From the NCBI RefSeq assembly GCF_002802875.1, contig NZ_PEBI01000001.1:707830-771829 (forward strand): a stretch of DNA of 64,000 bases, given 5' to 3'. The stretch comes from Bifidobacterium primatium (GTDB taxonomy: Bacteria; Actinomycetota; Actinomycetes; Actinomycetales; Bifidobacteriaceae). How positions within the stretch are numbered: the first letter of the stretch is position 1; each line of letters starts with the position of its first letter. The notes under the pieces were generated by a model. It worked only from the letters and a program-made list of their open reading frames with translations, was not told where the DNA came from and searched no databases. This document shows, piece by piece, positions 51,213 to 59,871 of the stretch. The position numbers were made by a program, and so were the translations under genes.

Positions 51213-51367
51213 TGGATTGCGTTGCAATATCAGCGTTTTGCATCGCAGTCCATGAACAATACAACGCGTTCATTTTCAAAACGTTGGAATCATGCGGTTT
51301 TGTAATCTCCAATCGTCATTCGTCGATGGATTCGGCAGCATTTTCCCCGATATGCATCGCAATCCAT
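51213..51367. repeat. Interspersed palindromic element (copy 2)
   Basis: Two hairpins: ATGGATTGCGTTGCAA (51213-51228) facing TTGCATCGCAGTCCAT (51239-51254), and ATGGATTCGGCAGCAT (51326-51341) facing ATGCATCGCAATCCAT (51352-51367). Between them TCAAAACGTTGGAATCATGC. The same motifs occur at 11002-11150. It fills the gap between two convergent genes. Confidence 0.6.
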
Positions 51368-51463
51368 GAGATTGCCGCCGATATCGATGGAGCGCATCGG
51401 CTTTTCAGTGTTTTTACATCCAAATCCATCGGTCGTGCGGATGACGCTTCATCGCACGGTGAT

Positions 51464-52207
51464 TCATTCGATGGTGTTGATGGTGCCGCCCCACGAATGC
51501 TGCAGCTTTTCGATTTTGCTTTGCTCGCCGACGAGAATCCACTGCTTGCCGATGAGCATGGCGTATTTGGTGGAGCCGACCTCGCCGGAGTATTGGTCGA
51601 GGAGCTTGGAGGCCTGGGTGGCGAGCGGGGCCTTGTAGAGGCCGATGGCGGAGGTGTTGTCGAAGATGGCGTAGGCGACGCGGGTCTGCTTGCACAGGTA
51701 GATGGCCTTGACGCCGGGGTATTGGCTGGCGTTGACGCTTTGCCATTTGGTGGTGCAGGCGCCGAATACGCCTTCGACGCCGCTCTGCATTTCCTCGGTG
51801 TTGCTGATGGGGGCCTCATCGCGGACCTCGGGCTTGACGACGCCTTCGGAGAACAGATTGCTGGTGACGAGGCCGGCGCACATCATGAGCAGGGCGAGAA
51901 CGATGGCGAGAATGCCCCATGACGAAGCGCCGCTGCGGCGTCGGCCGGCCGGCGCGGTGACGCGGGCAAGAATGACGAGGATGAGCGTAAGCACGGCGAG
52001 GACGCCGGCGACGATGGTCCATGTGGTGAGCGTCTGGTCTTTGACGACGGGGACCATCTGCGGGGCGATGCCGCGGATGGCGACGGCGAGACCGGCGAGC
52101 ACCACGAGAATGCCGGCGATGGCGCAGAGCGGGTTCCATGGGTTGGCTCGGCGGCGCATGCCGCGATGCGAACGGCGGTTGTCTTCTCCGGCGTGATATG
52201 TGACCAT
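51464..52207 (-). CDS. Hypothetical membrane protein with extracytoplasmic Cys-bearing domain
   Basis: 247 residues. GGGGAACC precedes the ATG. Three membrane helices near residues 27-47, 62-83 and 95-115 are followed by an outside domain of about 120 residues: GACTTKWQS…YPGVKAIYLCKQTRVAYAIFDNTSAIGLY, then KQWILVGEQSKIEKLQHSWGG. This end matches the C-terminus of the protein at 58016-59185 (two Cys, FD-T-S, (V)IG/VGE…KL-H-(A/S)WGG), so both share a small sensor-like or ligand-binding domain. Function not recognised. Confidence 0.7.
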   Translation of the reverse strand: MVTYHAGEDNRRSHRGMRRRANPWNPLCAIAGILVVLAGLAVAIRGIAPQMVPVVKDQTLTTWTIVAGVLAVLTLILVILARVTAPAGRRRSGASSWGILAIVLALLMMCAGLVTSNLFSEGVVKPEVRDEAPISNTEEMQSGVEGVFGACTTKWQSVNASQYPGVKAIYLCKQTRVAYAIFDNTSAIGLYKAPLATQASKLLDQYSGEVGSTKYAMLIGKQWILVGEQSKIEKLQHSWGGTINTIE

Positions 52208-52445
52208 GACGGTTCCCCTTCGCTTGAGATGGCGGCGGTCTGTCGCCGCTCCCAGTATAGGAGGCGCGATGTGGCCGTTCTGCGGTTGTCAACCACTACG
52301 CTTACCGTAGTGCTACGGAATACGTAGTGCTCGATTCCATGACCGAGCGACGCACGACATGCAGCCGGCGGAGGTCATGGGACGATGCGGCCGCGACGGC
52401 ACAGGAAACGGCACGGAAACGTGCATAGATGGGAGCGGGGAGTCC

Positions 52446-55211
52446 GTGGGAAATGTATTGCGTCTGGTCAAACGCGACCTGCTCCGACTGCTGAGGGTGC
52501 CCGCAGCCTGGGTGATCTGCGTCGGTCTGGTCGTCATCCCGTCGCTGTACGCGTGGTTCAACATCGTCGGATTCTGGGATCCGTACGGGAACACGAAGTC
52601 GATCCAGGTGGCCGTGGCGAACGAGGACGAGGGCACGAACAGCGACATGCTCGGCAAGCTCAATCTCGGCGACCAGATCGTGGAGAGCATGAAGTCGAAC
52701 GACCAGCTGGGCTGGCATTTCGTCAGCCGGGCCGACGCGCTCGACGAGGTGAAGTCGGGCCGCAGCTATGCCGCGTTCGTCATCCCCAAGGATTTCAGCA
52801 GGAATCTCGCCACGCTCGTCTCGGGTGACTTCAAGCAGCCGAAGCTCGAATACTACGTGAACGAGAAGGCGAACGCCATCGCCCCGAAGATCACCGACAT
52901 CGGGTCGACCACGCTGGACACGCAGATCAACAACACGTTCGTCTCCACGGCCAGTCAGGTGATCACGGCCACGGTGAACGACAAGATAGCGCAGGTGCAG
53001 GGCAAGGCCCGCACCGCGCAGTCGAACGCGACGAAGACGCTCGGCAAATCCGTCGGCAACCTGCAGTCGGCGCGAGACTCCATCGCCGACCTCGACGCCA
53101 CGGTCGCGGCGGCCCGCACGAAGGCGGCCGGCGCGAAGACCACGCTGACCCAGGCACAGAAGCAGGCGGCGGTGCTGAGCCAGGGACTGCAAGGCACGTC
53201 GAAGCTGCTGACGTCGACAAGCAACGATCTGACGAAGTTCTCGTCGTCGATGTCATCGACGCTCGACCAGGGTTCGAGGCTGCTGTCGCAGTCGTCGTCG
53301 AAGGCGAACGTCTCCGTGGGCACGGTGGCCGGCAAGATCACCGCCGCAAAGGGCACGGTTGACTCGGCCATCGAGACCGGCAAAAGCGTGAACGAACGCA
53401 ATGCGGAGGTCATCGCGGCGCTCGAATCCATCGAGCAGTCGCTGCCAGAGAATTCGACGGTGCGCTCGCAGCTGCACCAGCTCATCAACGGCCGCAACGG
53501 CGACGGCGTGACCGGCCTCAAGCACGAGAACGCGGCCGCAAAGCAGACGCTCGACAATCTTTCGACGCTCAGCGACGACACCGGCAGGACGGCGACGTCG
53601 GTCGCCGGGGCCACGAACAGTCTCGACACGGCCGTGCGGAACACGCTGACGACGGTGGACGGCTACCGGGCCACGCTCGGCGACACCACCATGCCGCAGG
53701 TCAACTCCGGCCTCGCCCAACTGAGCTCCACGGCCAGCGGCCTGAGCGGTGCCATCGAACGCCAGCAGGGCCTGGTCGACCAGACATCGGCCGTGCTCGA
53801 CCAGCTCGACTCCACGCTCGCCACCACGGCCAAGGCCCTTGAGCAGACCGACGCCACGCTGGGCGACATCGAAACCGACCTCAAGACCGCACAGACCGAC
53901 GTGACCGCGCTGTCGACGTCGGACGCATGGAAGAAGCTCACTTCGAGCGGCAAGCTCGACGCCACGAAGATCGCCGACTTCATGTTCTCCCCCACCACGC
54001 TCAAAACCGACACGCTCTTCCCCGTGAACTCGTACGGTTCGGGCATGGCGCCGCTGTTCACCGACCTTTCGCTGTGGGTGGGCGCGTTCGTGCTCATGGT
54101 GATCGTGAAGCTCGAGGTGGACGACGAGGGCATCGACGGCCTGACCATCGGGCAGAGCTATCTCGGCCGTTGGCTGCTGTTTGCCATGTTCGCCATCGCG
54201 CAGGGCGTCATCTGCTGCGTGGGCGACCTCATCATCGGCGTGCAGGCGGCGAACGTGCCCGCGTTCATCGCGACCGGCGCGCTCACCTCGCTCACGTATC
54301 TGAGCATCACGTATTCGCTCTCGACCACGTTCCAGCACGTGGGCAAGGCGCTGTGCGTACTGCTCATCATCGTGCAGATCCCGGGCGCCTCCGGCCTCTA
54401 CCCGATAGAGATGATGCCGGGGTTCTTCCGCCATCTCTACCCGTTCTTCCCGTTCACGTACAGCATCGACGCGCTGCGCGAGACCATCGGCGGCTTCTAC
54501 GAGAACCATTACGCGACGGCCATCGGCCACCTGTTCGTGTTCATCGTGGCGAGCTTCATCCTCGGTCTGGCGTTGCGCCCGTACCTGACGAACCTCAACC
54601 GTCTGTTCGCCCGCGAAATCGAGCAGAGCGACATCATCATCGGCGAGAAGATCGAGACGCCGTTCCGCCGGTACCGCTTCTCGCAGGCCATCCGCGCGCT
54701 GTCGAACCGCACCGAATACCGCGCGGCCATCCATCATCGGGCCATGAAGTTCGCCCGCCTGTACCCGCGCCTCAAGATCGGTGCGATCGTGGCCGGCATC
54801 ATCGTGCCCATCGCGCTGATCGTGCTGTTCTCCGTGAGTTCGAATTTCGTGGACGCCAGCCGCAAGGTGGTGATCCTGGCCGCGTGGGCGCTGTGGATCC
54901 TGCTGATGATCGGATTCCTCATCGCCATCGAATACATCCGCGACAACATCCAGCGGCAGATGATGCTCGGCTCGATGAAGGACGAGGACATCCGCGCCCT
55001 GTTCTCCGTGCGCAGCCGGCTTCGGGGACTGGCGCTGCCGATGGTCGCGCCGCGTGCCGCTTCGGGCGATGCGAACGCCCGTCGTCCGAAGCACACGGCT
55101 TCGGACGCGGCCGCCGGCTCCGCAACGAATAGCGCGACGAATAGTCCCGGCGGCAGCGGCAACGACGACAATGCCGCCAACGACGGCAACGGCAACGGAA
55201 AGGAGATGTGA
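52446..55211 (+). CDS. YhgE/Pip-type ABC-2-like membrane protein 1
   Basis: 921-residue protein of the YhgE/Pip family (linked to phage infection protein and ABC-2 exporters; the type VII-like ESX/EsaA relatives also belong here). Start GTG 52446, with GGGAG about ten bases upstream; a longer frame lacks an SD. An N-terminal helix (VPAAWVICVGLVVIPSLYAWFNIVG) precedes a large coiled-coil ectodomain about 70-540 (LQSARDSIADLDATVAAART…), then five C-terminal helices (LSLWVGAFVLMVIVKLEV … FIATGALTSLTYLSITY…). The C-terminal 100 residues are cytoplasmic and disordered. It lies one base before a second copy of the family, so they are likely partners. Confidence 0.85.
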   Translation: MGNVLRLVKRDLLRLLRVPAAWVICVGLVVIPSLYAWFNIVGFWDPYGNTKSIQVAVANEDEGTNSDMLGKLNLGDQIVESMKSNDQLGWHFVSRADALDEVKSGRSYAAFVIPKDFSRNLATLVSGDFKQPKLEYYVNEKANAIAPKITDIGSTTLDTQINNTFVSTASQVITATVNDKIAQVQGKARTAQSNATKTLGKSVGNLQSARDSIADLDATVAAARTKAAGAKTTLTQAQKQAAVLSQGLQGTSKLLTSTSNDLTKFSSSMSSTLDQGSRLLSQSSSKANVSVGTVAGKITAAKGTVDSAIETGKSVNERNAEVIAALESIEQSLPENSTVRSQLHQLINGRNGDGVTGLKHENAAAKQTLDNLSTLSDDTGRTATSVAGATNSLDTAVRNTLTTVDGYRATLGDTTMPQVNSGLAQLSSTASGLSGAIERQQGLVDQTSAVLDQLDSTLATTAKALEQTDATLGDIETDLKTAQTDVTALSTSDAWKKLTSSGKLDATKIADFMFSPTTLKTDTLFPVNSYGSGMAPLFTDLSLWVGAFVLMVIVKLEVDDEGIDGLTIGQSYLGRWLLFAMFAIAQGVICCVGDLIIGVQAANVPAFIATGALTSLTYLSITYSLSTTFQHVGKALCVLLIIVQIPGASGLYPIEMMPGFFRHLYPFFPFTYSIDALRETIGGFYENHYATAIGHLFVFIVASFILGLALRPYLTNLNRLFAREIEQSDIIIGEKIETPFRRYRFSQAIRALSNRTEYRAAIHHRAMKFARLYPRLKIGAIVAGIIVPIALIVLFSVSSNFVDASRKVVILAAWALWILLMIGFLIAIEYIRDNIQRQMMLGSMKDEDIRALFSVRSRLRGLALPMVAPRAASGDANARRPKHTASDAAAGSATNSATNSPGGSGNDDNAANDGNGNGKEM

Positions 55212-55212
55212 T

Positions 55213-57399
55213 ATGAGGACGATCTGGCGTATCTTCACCGGCGATCTCAGACGCATCACCAGCAACGTCGTCTCGGTGATCATCGTCATCGGACTGGTCG
55301 CGCTGCCCTCGCTGTTCACCTGGTTCAACGTGGCGGCCAGCTGGGATCCGTTCAGCAGCACGAAGAACCTGCAGTTCGCCGTGGCGAACACCGACGAGGG
55401 ATACAAAAGCGATCTGATTCCGATGAAGGTGAACGTCGGCGACCAGGTGATCTCGGCGCTGCGCGCGAACTCGCAGCTTGACTGGACGTTCACCACGAAG
55501 GACGACGCCATCGACGGCACGAAATCCGGCAAATACTATGCCGCCGTCGTGATTCCGAAAAGCTTCAGCACCGACATGATGACGTTCTTCTCGTCGGACG
55601 TGCAGCACGCGAAACTGACGTATTACACGAACGAGAAGAAGAACGCGCTCGCACCGAAGGTGACCGGCCAGGGCGCCGACCAGGTGGCCGCGCAGATCAA
55701 CACGCTGTTCACGACCACGCTTTCGGACGTGGCGCTCAACATCGTCTCCTCGCTGTCGGATTATCTCGACGACGCCGACGTGCACAGCAGCATCGCGAAC
55801 CTCGCCACGCATATCGACGAGATCTCGGGGCAGTTGGACGACGCCGCCACGACGGTTGGCACGTATTCGTCGATGACCGATTCGGCGCAGTCGCTCATCG
55901 TGAGCTCGTCGAAACTGCTCAGGCAGGCGTCGTCCTCCGCCGAGGACGTGGGCGGCACGATGAAGGGCGCGAAGCAGGCCGGATCCACGATCAGCGGCGC
56001 ACTCAAGGATTCCACGTCGGCGCTTTCCACGGCGTTGCAGTCGAGTTCGGGCAGCTACGCGGCCGTGGCCGACGACATCGCCTCCGTGTACGACGCGGTG
56101 GATACGCAAAGCGCGGATTCGGCGAAGGCGCTGCGCGACCAGGCGTCGACCATCAACGACCAGATCACCGGATACCAGCAGGTGCTGCAGGACCTGAAGG
56201 ACCTGCGCGCGGCATTGCAGACCCATGTGGGACAGACGGCCGTGGACCGCGTCATCACGCAGTTCGAAGGCGTCATCACCCTGCAGACGAATCTGAAGAA
56301 CAAGCTGCTCGACGCGGCGACGAACATCGAAGACGGCAACGCCGACGCGCAGAAGGACCGTGAGGCCATCGCCGACCTCGCCAAGCAGGCGAAGACCAGC
56401 GTGGCCGGTCTGAAGACCGACTTCGACAAGGACCTCAAGCCGCAGATCGACAAGCTGGCCGGCAACGTGGCGCAGACGGCGTCCTCGCTGAACGCGAGCG
56501 CCGCGAACCTGAAGACCGCGGTGAACGATCTGGCGAACTCGTCGCAGTCGGCGGCCTCGAAGCTGACGAACACGCGCAACACGCTCGACGCCACGAGCGA
56601 CGACCTGCGCGATGCGGCGAACAGGCTGAAGGCCACGTCGAAGAACATCACGTCGGCCCTGGACAGCGGCGACAACGCCACGTTGAAGAAGGTGCTGGGC
56701 GGTGACGCCGAGTCGCTGGCGCAGTCCATCGCCTCGCCGGTGGGCGTGACGCGCACGGCCGTGTTCCATGCCGAGAACTTCGGTTCCGCGCTGAGCCCGT
56801 TCTATACGTTCCTGCCGTTGTGGGTGGGATCGCTGCTCATGGCGGTGACGCTGAAGACGTCGGTCTCGCGGCGCATCCGCGAGGCTCTGCCGGGCGCGAG
56901 ACCGCATCAGATGTATCTCGGCCGGTTCGGCGTGTTCGCCGTGCTTTCGCTGCTGCAAAGCACCTGCGTATGCGCGGGCAATCTGCTGTTCCTGCGCGTG
57001 CAGGCCGAGCATCCGTGGCTGTATATGCTGTCCGGCTGGCTTTCCGGCCTCGTGTTCATCTTCATGATCTACACGCTGGTCGTCTCGTTCGGCAACGTGG
57101 GCAAGGCCATCGGCGTGATATTCCTCGTGCTGCAGATCTCGGGCGCGGGAGGTGCGTATCCGCTGGCGGTGATGCCGCAGTTCTTCCAGGACGTCAGCCC
57201 GTTCCTGCCGGTCACGCATTCCATCAACGCGATGCGTGCGGCCATGTTCGGCATCTACGACAACGACTACTGGCGACAGATCGGCATGCTGCTGCTGTTC
57301 ATCCTGCCGACGCTGCTGCTCGGCCTTGTGCTGCGCAAGCCACTGGTGCGGTTCAACAAGTGGTATGTGAGCACGATCGAAAGCACGAAGCTGCTGTAG
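55213..57399 (+). CDS. YhgE/Pip-type ABC-2-like membrane protein 2
   Basis: 728-residue homologue of the preceding gene. GGAGATGTGAT precedes ATG 55213, one base past the upstream stop. N-terminal helix (VVSVIIVIGLVALPSLFTWFNVAASW), a coiled-coil ectodomain to about 515, and five or six C-terminal helices (FYTFLPLWVGSLLMAVTLKTSV … LSGLVFIFMIYTLVVSFGN … SGAGGAYPLAVMPQFF). Both proteins begin with WFN(I/V)…WDP and the ANTDEG/ANEDEG motif. No ATPase gene adjoins, so energy coupling is unclear. A TetR regulator follows in 24 bases. Confidence 0.88.
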   Translation: MRTIWRIFTGDLRRITSNVVSVIIVIGLVALPSLFTWFNVAASWDPFSSTKNLQFAVANTDEGYKSDLIPMKVNVGDQVISALRANSQLDWTFTTKDDAIDGTKSGKYYAAVVIPKSFSTDMMTFFSSDVQHAKLTYYTNEKKNALAPKVTGQGADQVAAQINTLFTTTLSDVALNIVSSLSDYLDDADVHSSIANLATHIDEISGQLDDAATTVGTYSSMTDSAQSLIVSSSKLLRQASSSAEDVGGTMKGAKQAGSTISGALKDSTSALSTALQSSSGSYAAVADDIASVYDAVDTQSADSAKALRDQASTINDQITGYQQVLQDLKDLRAALQTHVGQTAVDRVITQFEGVITLQTNLKNKLLDAATNIEDGNADAQKDREAIADLAKQAKTSVAGLKTDFDKDLKPQIDKLAGNVAQTASSLNASAANLKTAVNDLANSSQSAASKLTNTRNTLDATSDDLRDAANRLKATSKNITSALDSGDNATLKKVLGGDAESLAQSIASPVGVTRTAVFHAENFGSALSPFYTFLPLWVGSLLMAVTLKTSVSRRIREALPGARPHQMYLGRFGVFAVLSLLQSTCVCAGNLLFLRVQAEHPWLYMLSGWLSGLVFIFMIYTLVVSFGNVGKAIGVIFLVLQISGAGGAYPLAVMPQFFQDVSPFLPVTHSINAMRAAMFGIYDNDYWRQIGMLLLFILPTLLLGLVLRKPLVRFNKWYVSTIESTKLL

Positions 57400-57423
57400 G
57401 GCAAGAAGAGAAAGAAGGGAACG

Positions 57424-58002
57424 ATGACCACCCAGCGCGGGGAACGCACCCGCAAGGAGACCGACCGGAAGATCATGCAGGCCACGCTGGCCATTGCGCT
57501 GACGAAAGGCGTCGGCGGCATCTCCATCGAGGAGATCGCACGCCGGTCGGGAGTGGCGAAGACCACCATCTATCGCCGGTACAACAACGCCGACGATCTG
57601 CTGCGCAAGATCAGCGCGCTGGAGATCTCCTCGTCGCCGGAACTGGCCGGCCTCGAACCGACGCGCGAGAACCTGACGCTGATGCTGCGGCGCATGGTGG
57701 AACGCTACGTCTCCAGCGTGGGCGTGAAGGCGATCGGCATCATCCTGACCTCCGACGACGAGTTCTTCCAGCGGCTCGTACAGCAGGCCATCAGACCCGA
57801 GGAGGAGACGTTCGCCACGTTCTTCCGTCGCGGCATCGAACGCGGCCGGTTCCGCGACGACCTGAACGCGAAGTTCCTGTTCGGCACCATGCTCGGCTCG
57901 ATGATCGCCTGCGAGGCGTTGCGCGGTTCGGTCGACGAGGACTGGCCCGAACGCATGACCGCCATGGTATGGCCCTCGATTGCGGCGGATACGAAGGCGT
58001 AG
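57424..58002 (+). CDS. TetR-family transcriptional regulator
   Basis: 192-residue dimeric repressor. Residues 10-57 contain the TetR helix-turn-helix (ATLAIALTKGVGGISIEEIARRSGVAKTTIYRRYNNADDLL); the rest is the ligand-binding helical core (ESSEELAG-type loops with VERYVSSVGVKAIGIILTSDDEFFQRLVQQA). It follows the two YhgE/Pip genes by 24 bases, so it probably autoregulates that operon and senses the compound they export. No palindromic operator was identified upstream of 52446. Confidence 0.9.
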   Translation: MTTQRGERTRKETDRKIMQATLAIALTKGVGGISIEEIARRSGVAKTTIYRRYNNADDLLRKISALEISSSPELAGLEPTRENLTLMLRRMVERYVSSVGVKAIGIILTSDDEFFQRLVQQAIRPEEETFATFFRRGIERGRFRDDLNAKFLFGTMLGSMIACEALRGSVDEDWPERMTAMVWPSIAADTKA

Positions 58003-58015
58003 CGTCGGCCGAACG

Positions 58016-59185
58016 CTAGATGGTGTCGCGGCTGCCGGAGTCGGCGAGTTCGTCGAGCCGCTGCATGTCGCCGCCCCACGCGTCGTGAAGCTGCTTCATG
58101 TCGGCGTTCTTGCCGATGACCATCCACGTGTCGTCGTGCACCACGGCGTAGTCGCCGAGCGAATCGGTGACCGTGGTGTCGAAGGTGTCGTCGCCCTGGG
58201 CGAGGGAGCGTTCGAGCGTCGTCACCATCTGCCGGGTGTCGCTGGTGGTGTCGAACATCAGCAGAATCTCGTCGTCGCCGCAGGTGTAGGCGCCGTCGAG
58301 ACCGGGAATGGAGCTGGCTTCGGAGTCGCCGCCAAGGGCGCTGTAGCTGCCGATGTCGGACCACAGGCAGCTGCTTCCGGTGATGGAGGAGATGTCGCGC
58401 TGCATCTGGTACGGGTCGTCGAAGGGGACGGAATCATAGCCCTGCTGGCCGTCGGCATACGTGCTGTCGTCGGAATGACCGCCGACAACGCCGATGACTG
58501 CCAGCACCACAGCGATGATGATCGCCAGCGCCACGATGCCGCCGATCACGGAGACGGCGATGATGACACCGGTGCTGCGTTTCCTCGGCTGCGGCATCGG
58601 CTGCACCGACGACATCGGCTGGCTGGGATAGCCGTAGGCGGGATACGGAGTCCGGGGAGATTGCGGCGCATAAGGACCGGGCTGCGTCGGCTGCTGCGGG
58701 ATGACGGGATTCGCATACGGGTTCGGAACAGCCGGCTGCTGTGTGTATGGGGTCGGCTGCGACGGGACAGTCGGCGCCTGAGCATATGGCATCGTCGGAG
58801 TCGGTGCGGCGGGATTCGCTACGACGGGATTCGGGCCGACCGGGACGCTCACCCGCTCGCCGGATTTCGTGTAGTGCCCCGGCGCCTGGAACTGGTCGGG
58901 ACGCAGGGGTTTACCCGAGGTGACGTACTGATTCGGCACGGTGTATCGCGCAGCATCCCGGGTAGGCGCATCGGACTGGCCCGACACGGCAGATCGGCTC
59001 GGTACATCGGACTGGCCTGACATAGCGGCAGCCTGAGGATGCGGAGCCGACGGCGTCTGGGTCTGCGGCACTTGCGGTGCTTGCGGCTGCGGCTGCACAG
59101 ATACCGCCGGCCGCGCCGGTGCTTCCGCCGGCTGCGGCTGTGTTTCAGACAGCATGGAATCAGGCTGTTGCTCGGGATTGCTCAT
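58016..59185 (-). CDS. Pro/Gln-rich single-span membrane protein with Cys-bearing C-terminal domain
   Basis: 389 residues. Residues 1-200 are a Pro/Gln/Ala-rich cytoplasmic tail; a membrane helix spans 205-236 (TGVIIAVSVIGGIVALAIIIAVVLAVIGV); the 150-residue outside domain has two Cys (SSCLWSD and GAYTCGDDE), FDTTSD and WMVIGKNADMKQLHDAWGG. That end is shared with the protein at 51464. Similar architecture (P-rich tail, one helix, small domain) occurs in signalling or secretion-associated proteins of Actinobacteria. Function unknown. Confidence 0.75.
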   Translation of the reverse strand: MSNPEQQPDSMLSETQPQPAEAPARPAVSVQPQPQAPQVPQTQTPSAPHPQAAAMSGQSDVPSRSAVSGQSDAPTRDAARYTVPNQYVTSGKPLRPDQFQAPGHYTKSGERVSVPVGPNPVVANPAAPTPTMPYAQAPTVPSQPTPYTQQPAVPNPYANPVIPQQPTQPGPYAPQSPRTPYPAYGYPSQPMSSVQPMPQPRKRSTGVIIAVSVIGGIVALAIIIAVVLAVIGVVGGHSDDSTYADGQQGYDSVPFDDPYQMQRDISSITGSSCLWSDIGSYSALGGDSEASSIPGLDGAYTCGDDEILLMFDTTSDTRQMVTTLERSLAQGDDTFDTTVTDSLGDYAVVHDDTWMVIGKNADMKQLHDAWGGDMQRLDELADSGSRDTI

Positions 59186-59265
59186 GCCCCCATCCTACCC
59201 ATGGCAGTACGGGCGATGGCCATTTGGCCTCTTTTCGGCCGTCAGCCGAGAGAAAGGGAGGACCG

Positions 59266-59871
59266 TCAGGAACGGCCAGCGGCGTTGGGAACATCGGGAT
59301 GCCGCGTCAGGTCGCGGTCGATCCACGCCATCACCACTGCGGCGAGCCTGTCGATTTCATCGTCGGTCAATACGCGGCCTTTGGGGATGTGATGCCATTT
59401 TTCGATGCATCCCCGGCAGCAGGTGGCGGTGGCGTGCTGCGCGGTGAACACCGGATGCCCGCGCCACGGCGTCTGTTTGCCGTCCTTGTACGGCTGCGCC
59501 GGACCGACCCGCTTGGCCAGCATCTCGTGCGCGTGACGGTCGATGGTCGCCCGGCCTTTCGCTCGCGCATAGGCGCGGTCTTTGTCGGTCAGCACGAACC
59601 TGGCGCGGAACTTCGACGTGCCGAGCCGTTGCAGCATCGACGCCGCATAGTCGGTGTAATCATTGCCGCTGTAACCATTGCCGGAATGAACGGTGGATTC
59701 GACGGAAACGCCCGAATCCGCAACGTCTGAATCGTCGGCCGCAGAACCATTCGGAGTTCCGACAGAATCCCCATCCCCCAGATCCAGCATCGGCTGACGG
59801 TATTGCTCCTCCGATGGTTCACCGCCACGCATAGATTTCACGACTCTTCTCGCCTCTTTTTGCTTGAGCAT
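59266..59871 (-). CDS. DUF4186 family protein
   Basis: 201 residues. The first 70 are acidic and disordered; the DUF4186 domain fills about 80-195 with FRARFVLTDKDRAYARAKGRATIDRHAHEML, GKQTPWRGHPVFTAQHATATCCRGCIEKWHHIP and LTDDEIDRLAAVVMAWI. The conserved His/Cys set (H-PVF-AQHATATCCRGC-KWH) suggests a metal site. The start overlaps the stop of the RecQ-like gene by one base (TGATG), so translation is coupled and the protein may act with the helicase. Family function unknown. Confidence 0.88.
   Translation of the reverse strand: MLKQKEARRVVKSMRGGEPSEEQYRQPMLDLGDGDSVGTPNGSAADDSDVADSGVSVESTVHSGNGYSGNDYTDYAASMLQRLGTSKFRARFVLTDKDRAYARAKGRATIDRHAHEMLAKRVGPAQPYKDGKQTPWRGHPVFTAQHATATCCRGCIEKWHHIPKGRVLTDDEIDRLAAVVMAWIDRDLTRHPDVPNAAGRS

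Noticed and set aside
53253-57219. Two long minus-strand frames opposite the YhgE/Pip genes
   Set aside because: Arg/His-rich antisense frames without start signals; the plus-strand genes have family motifs.
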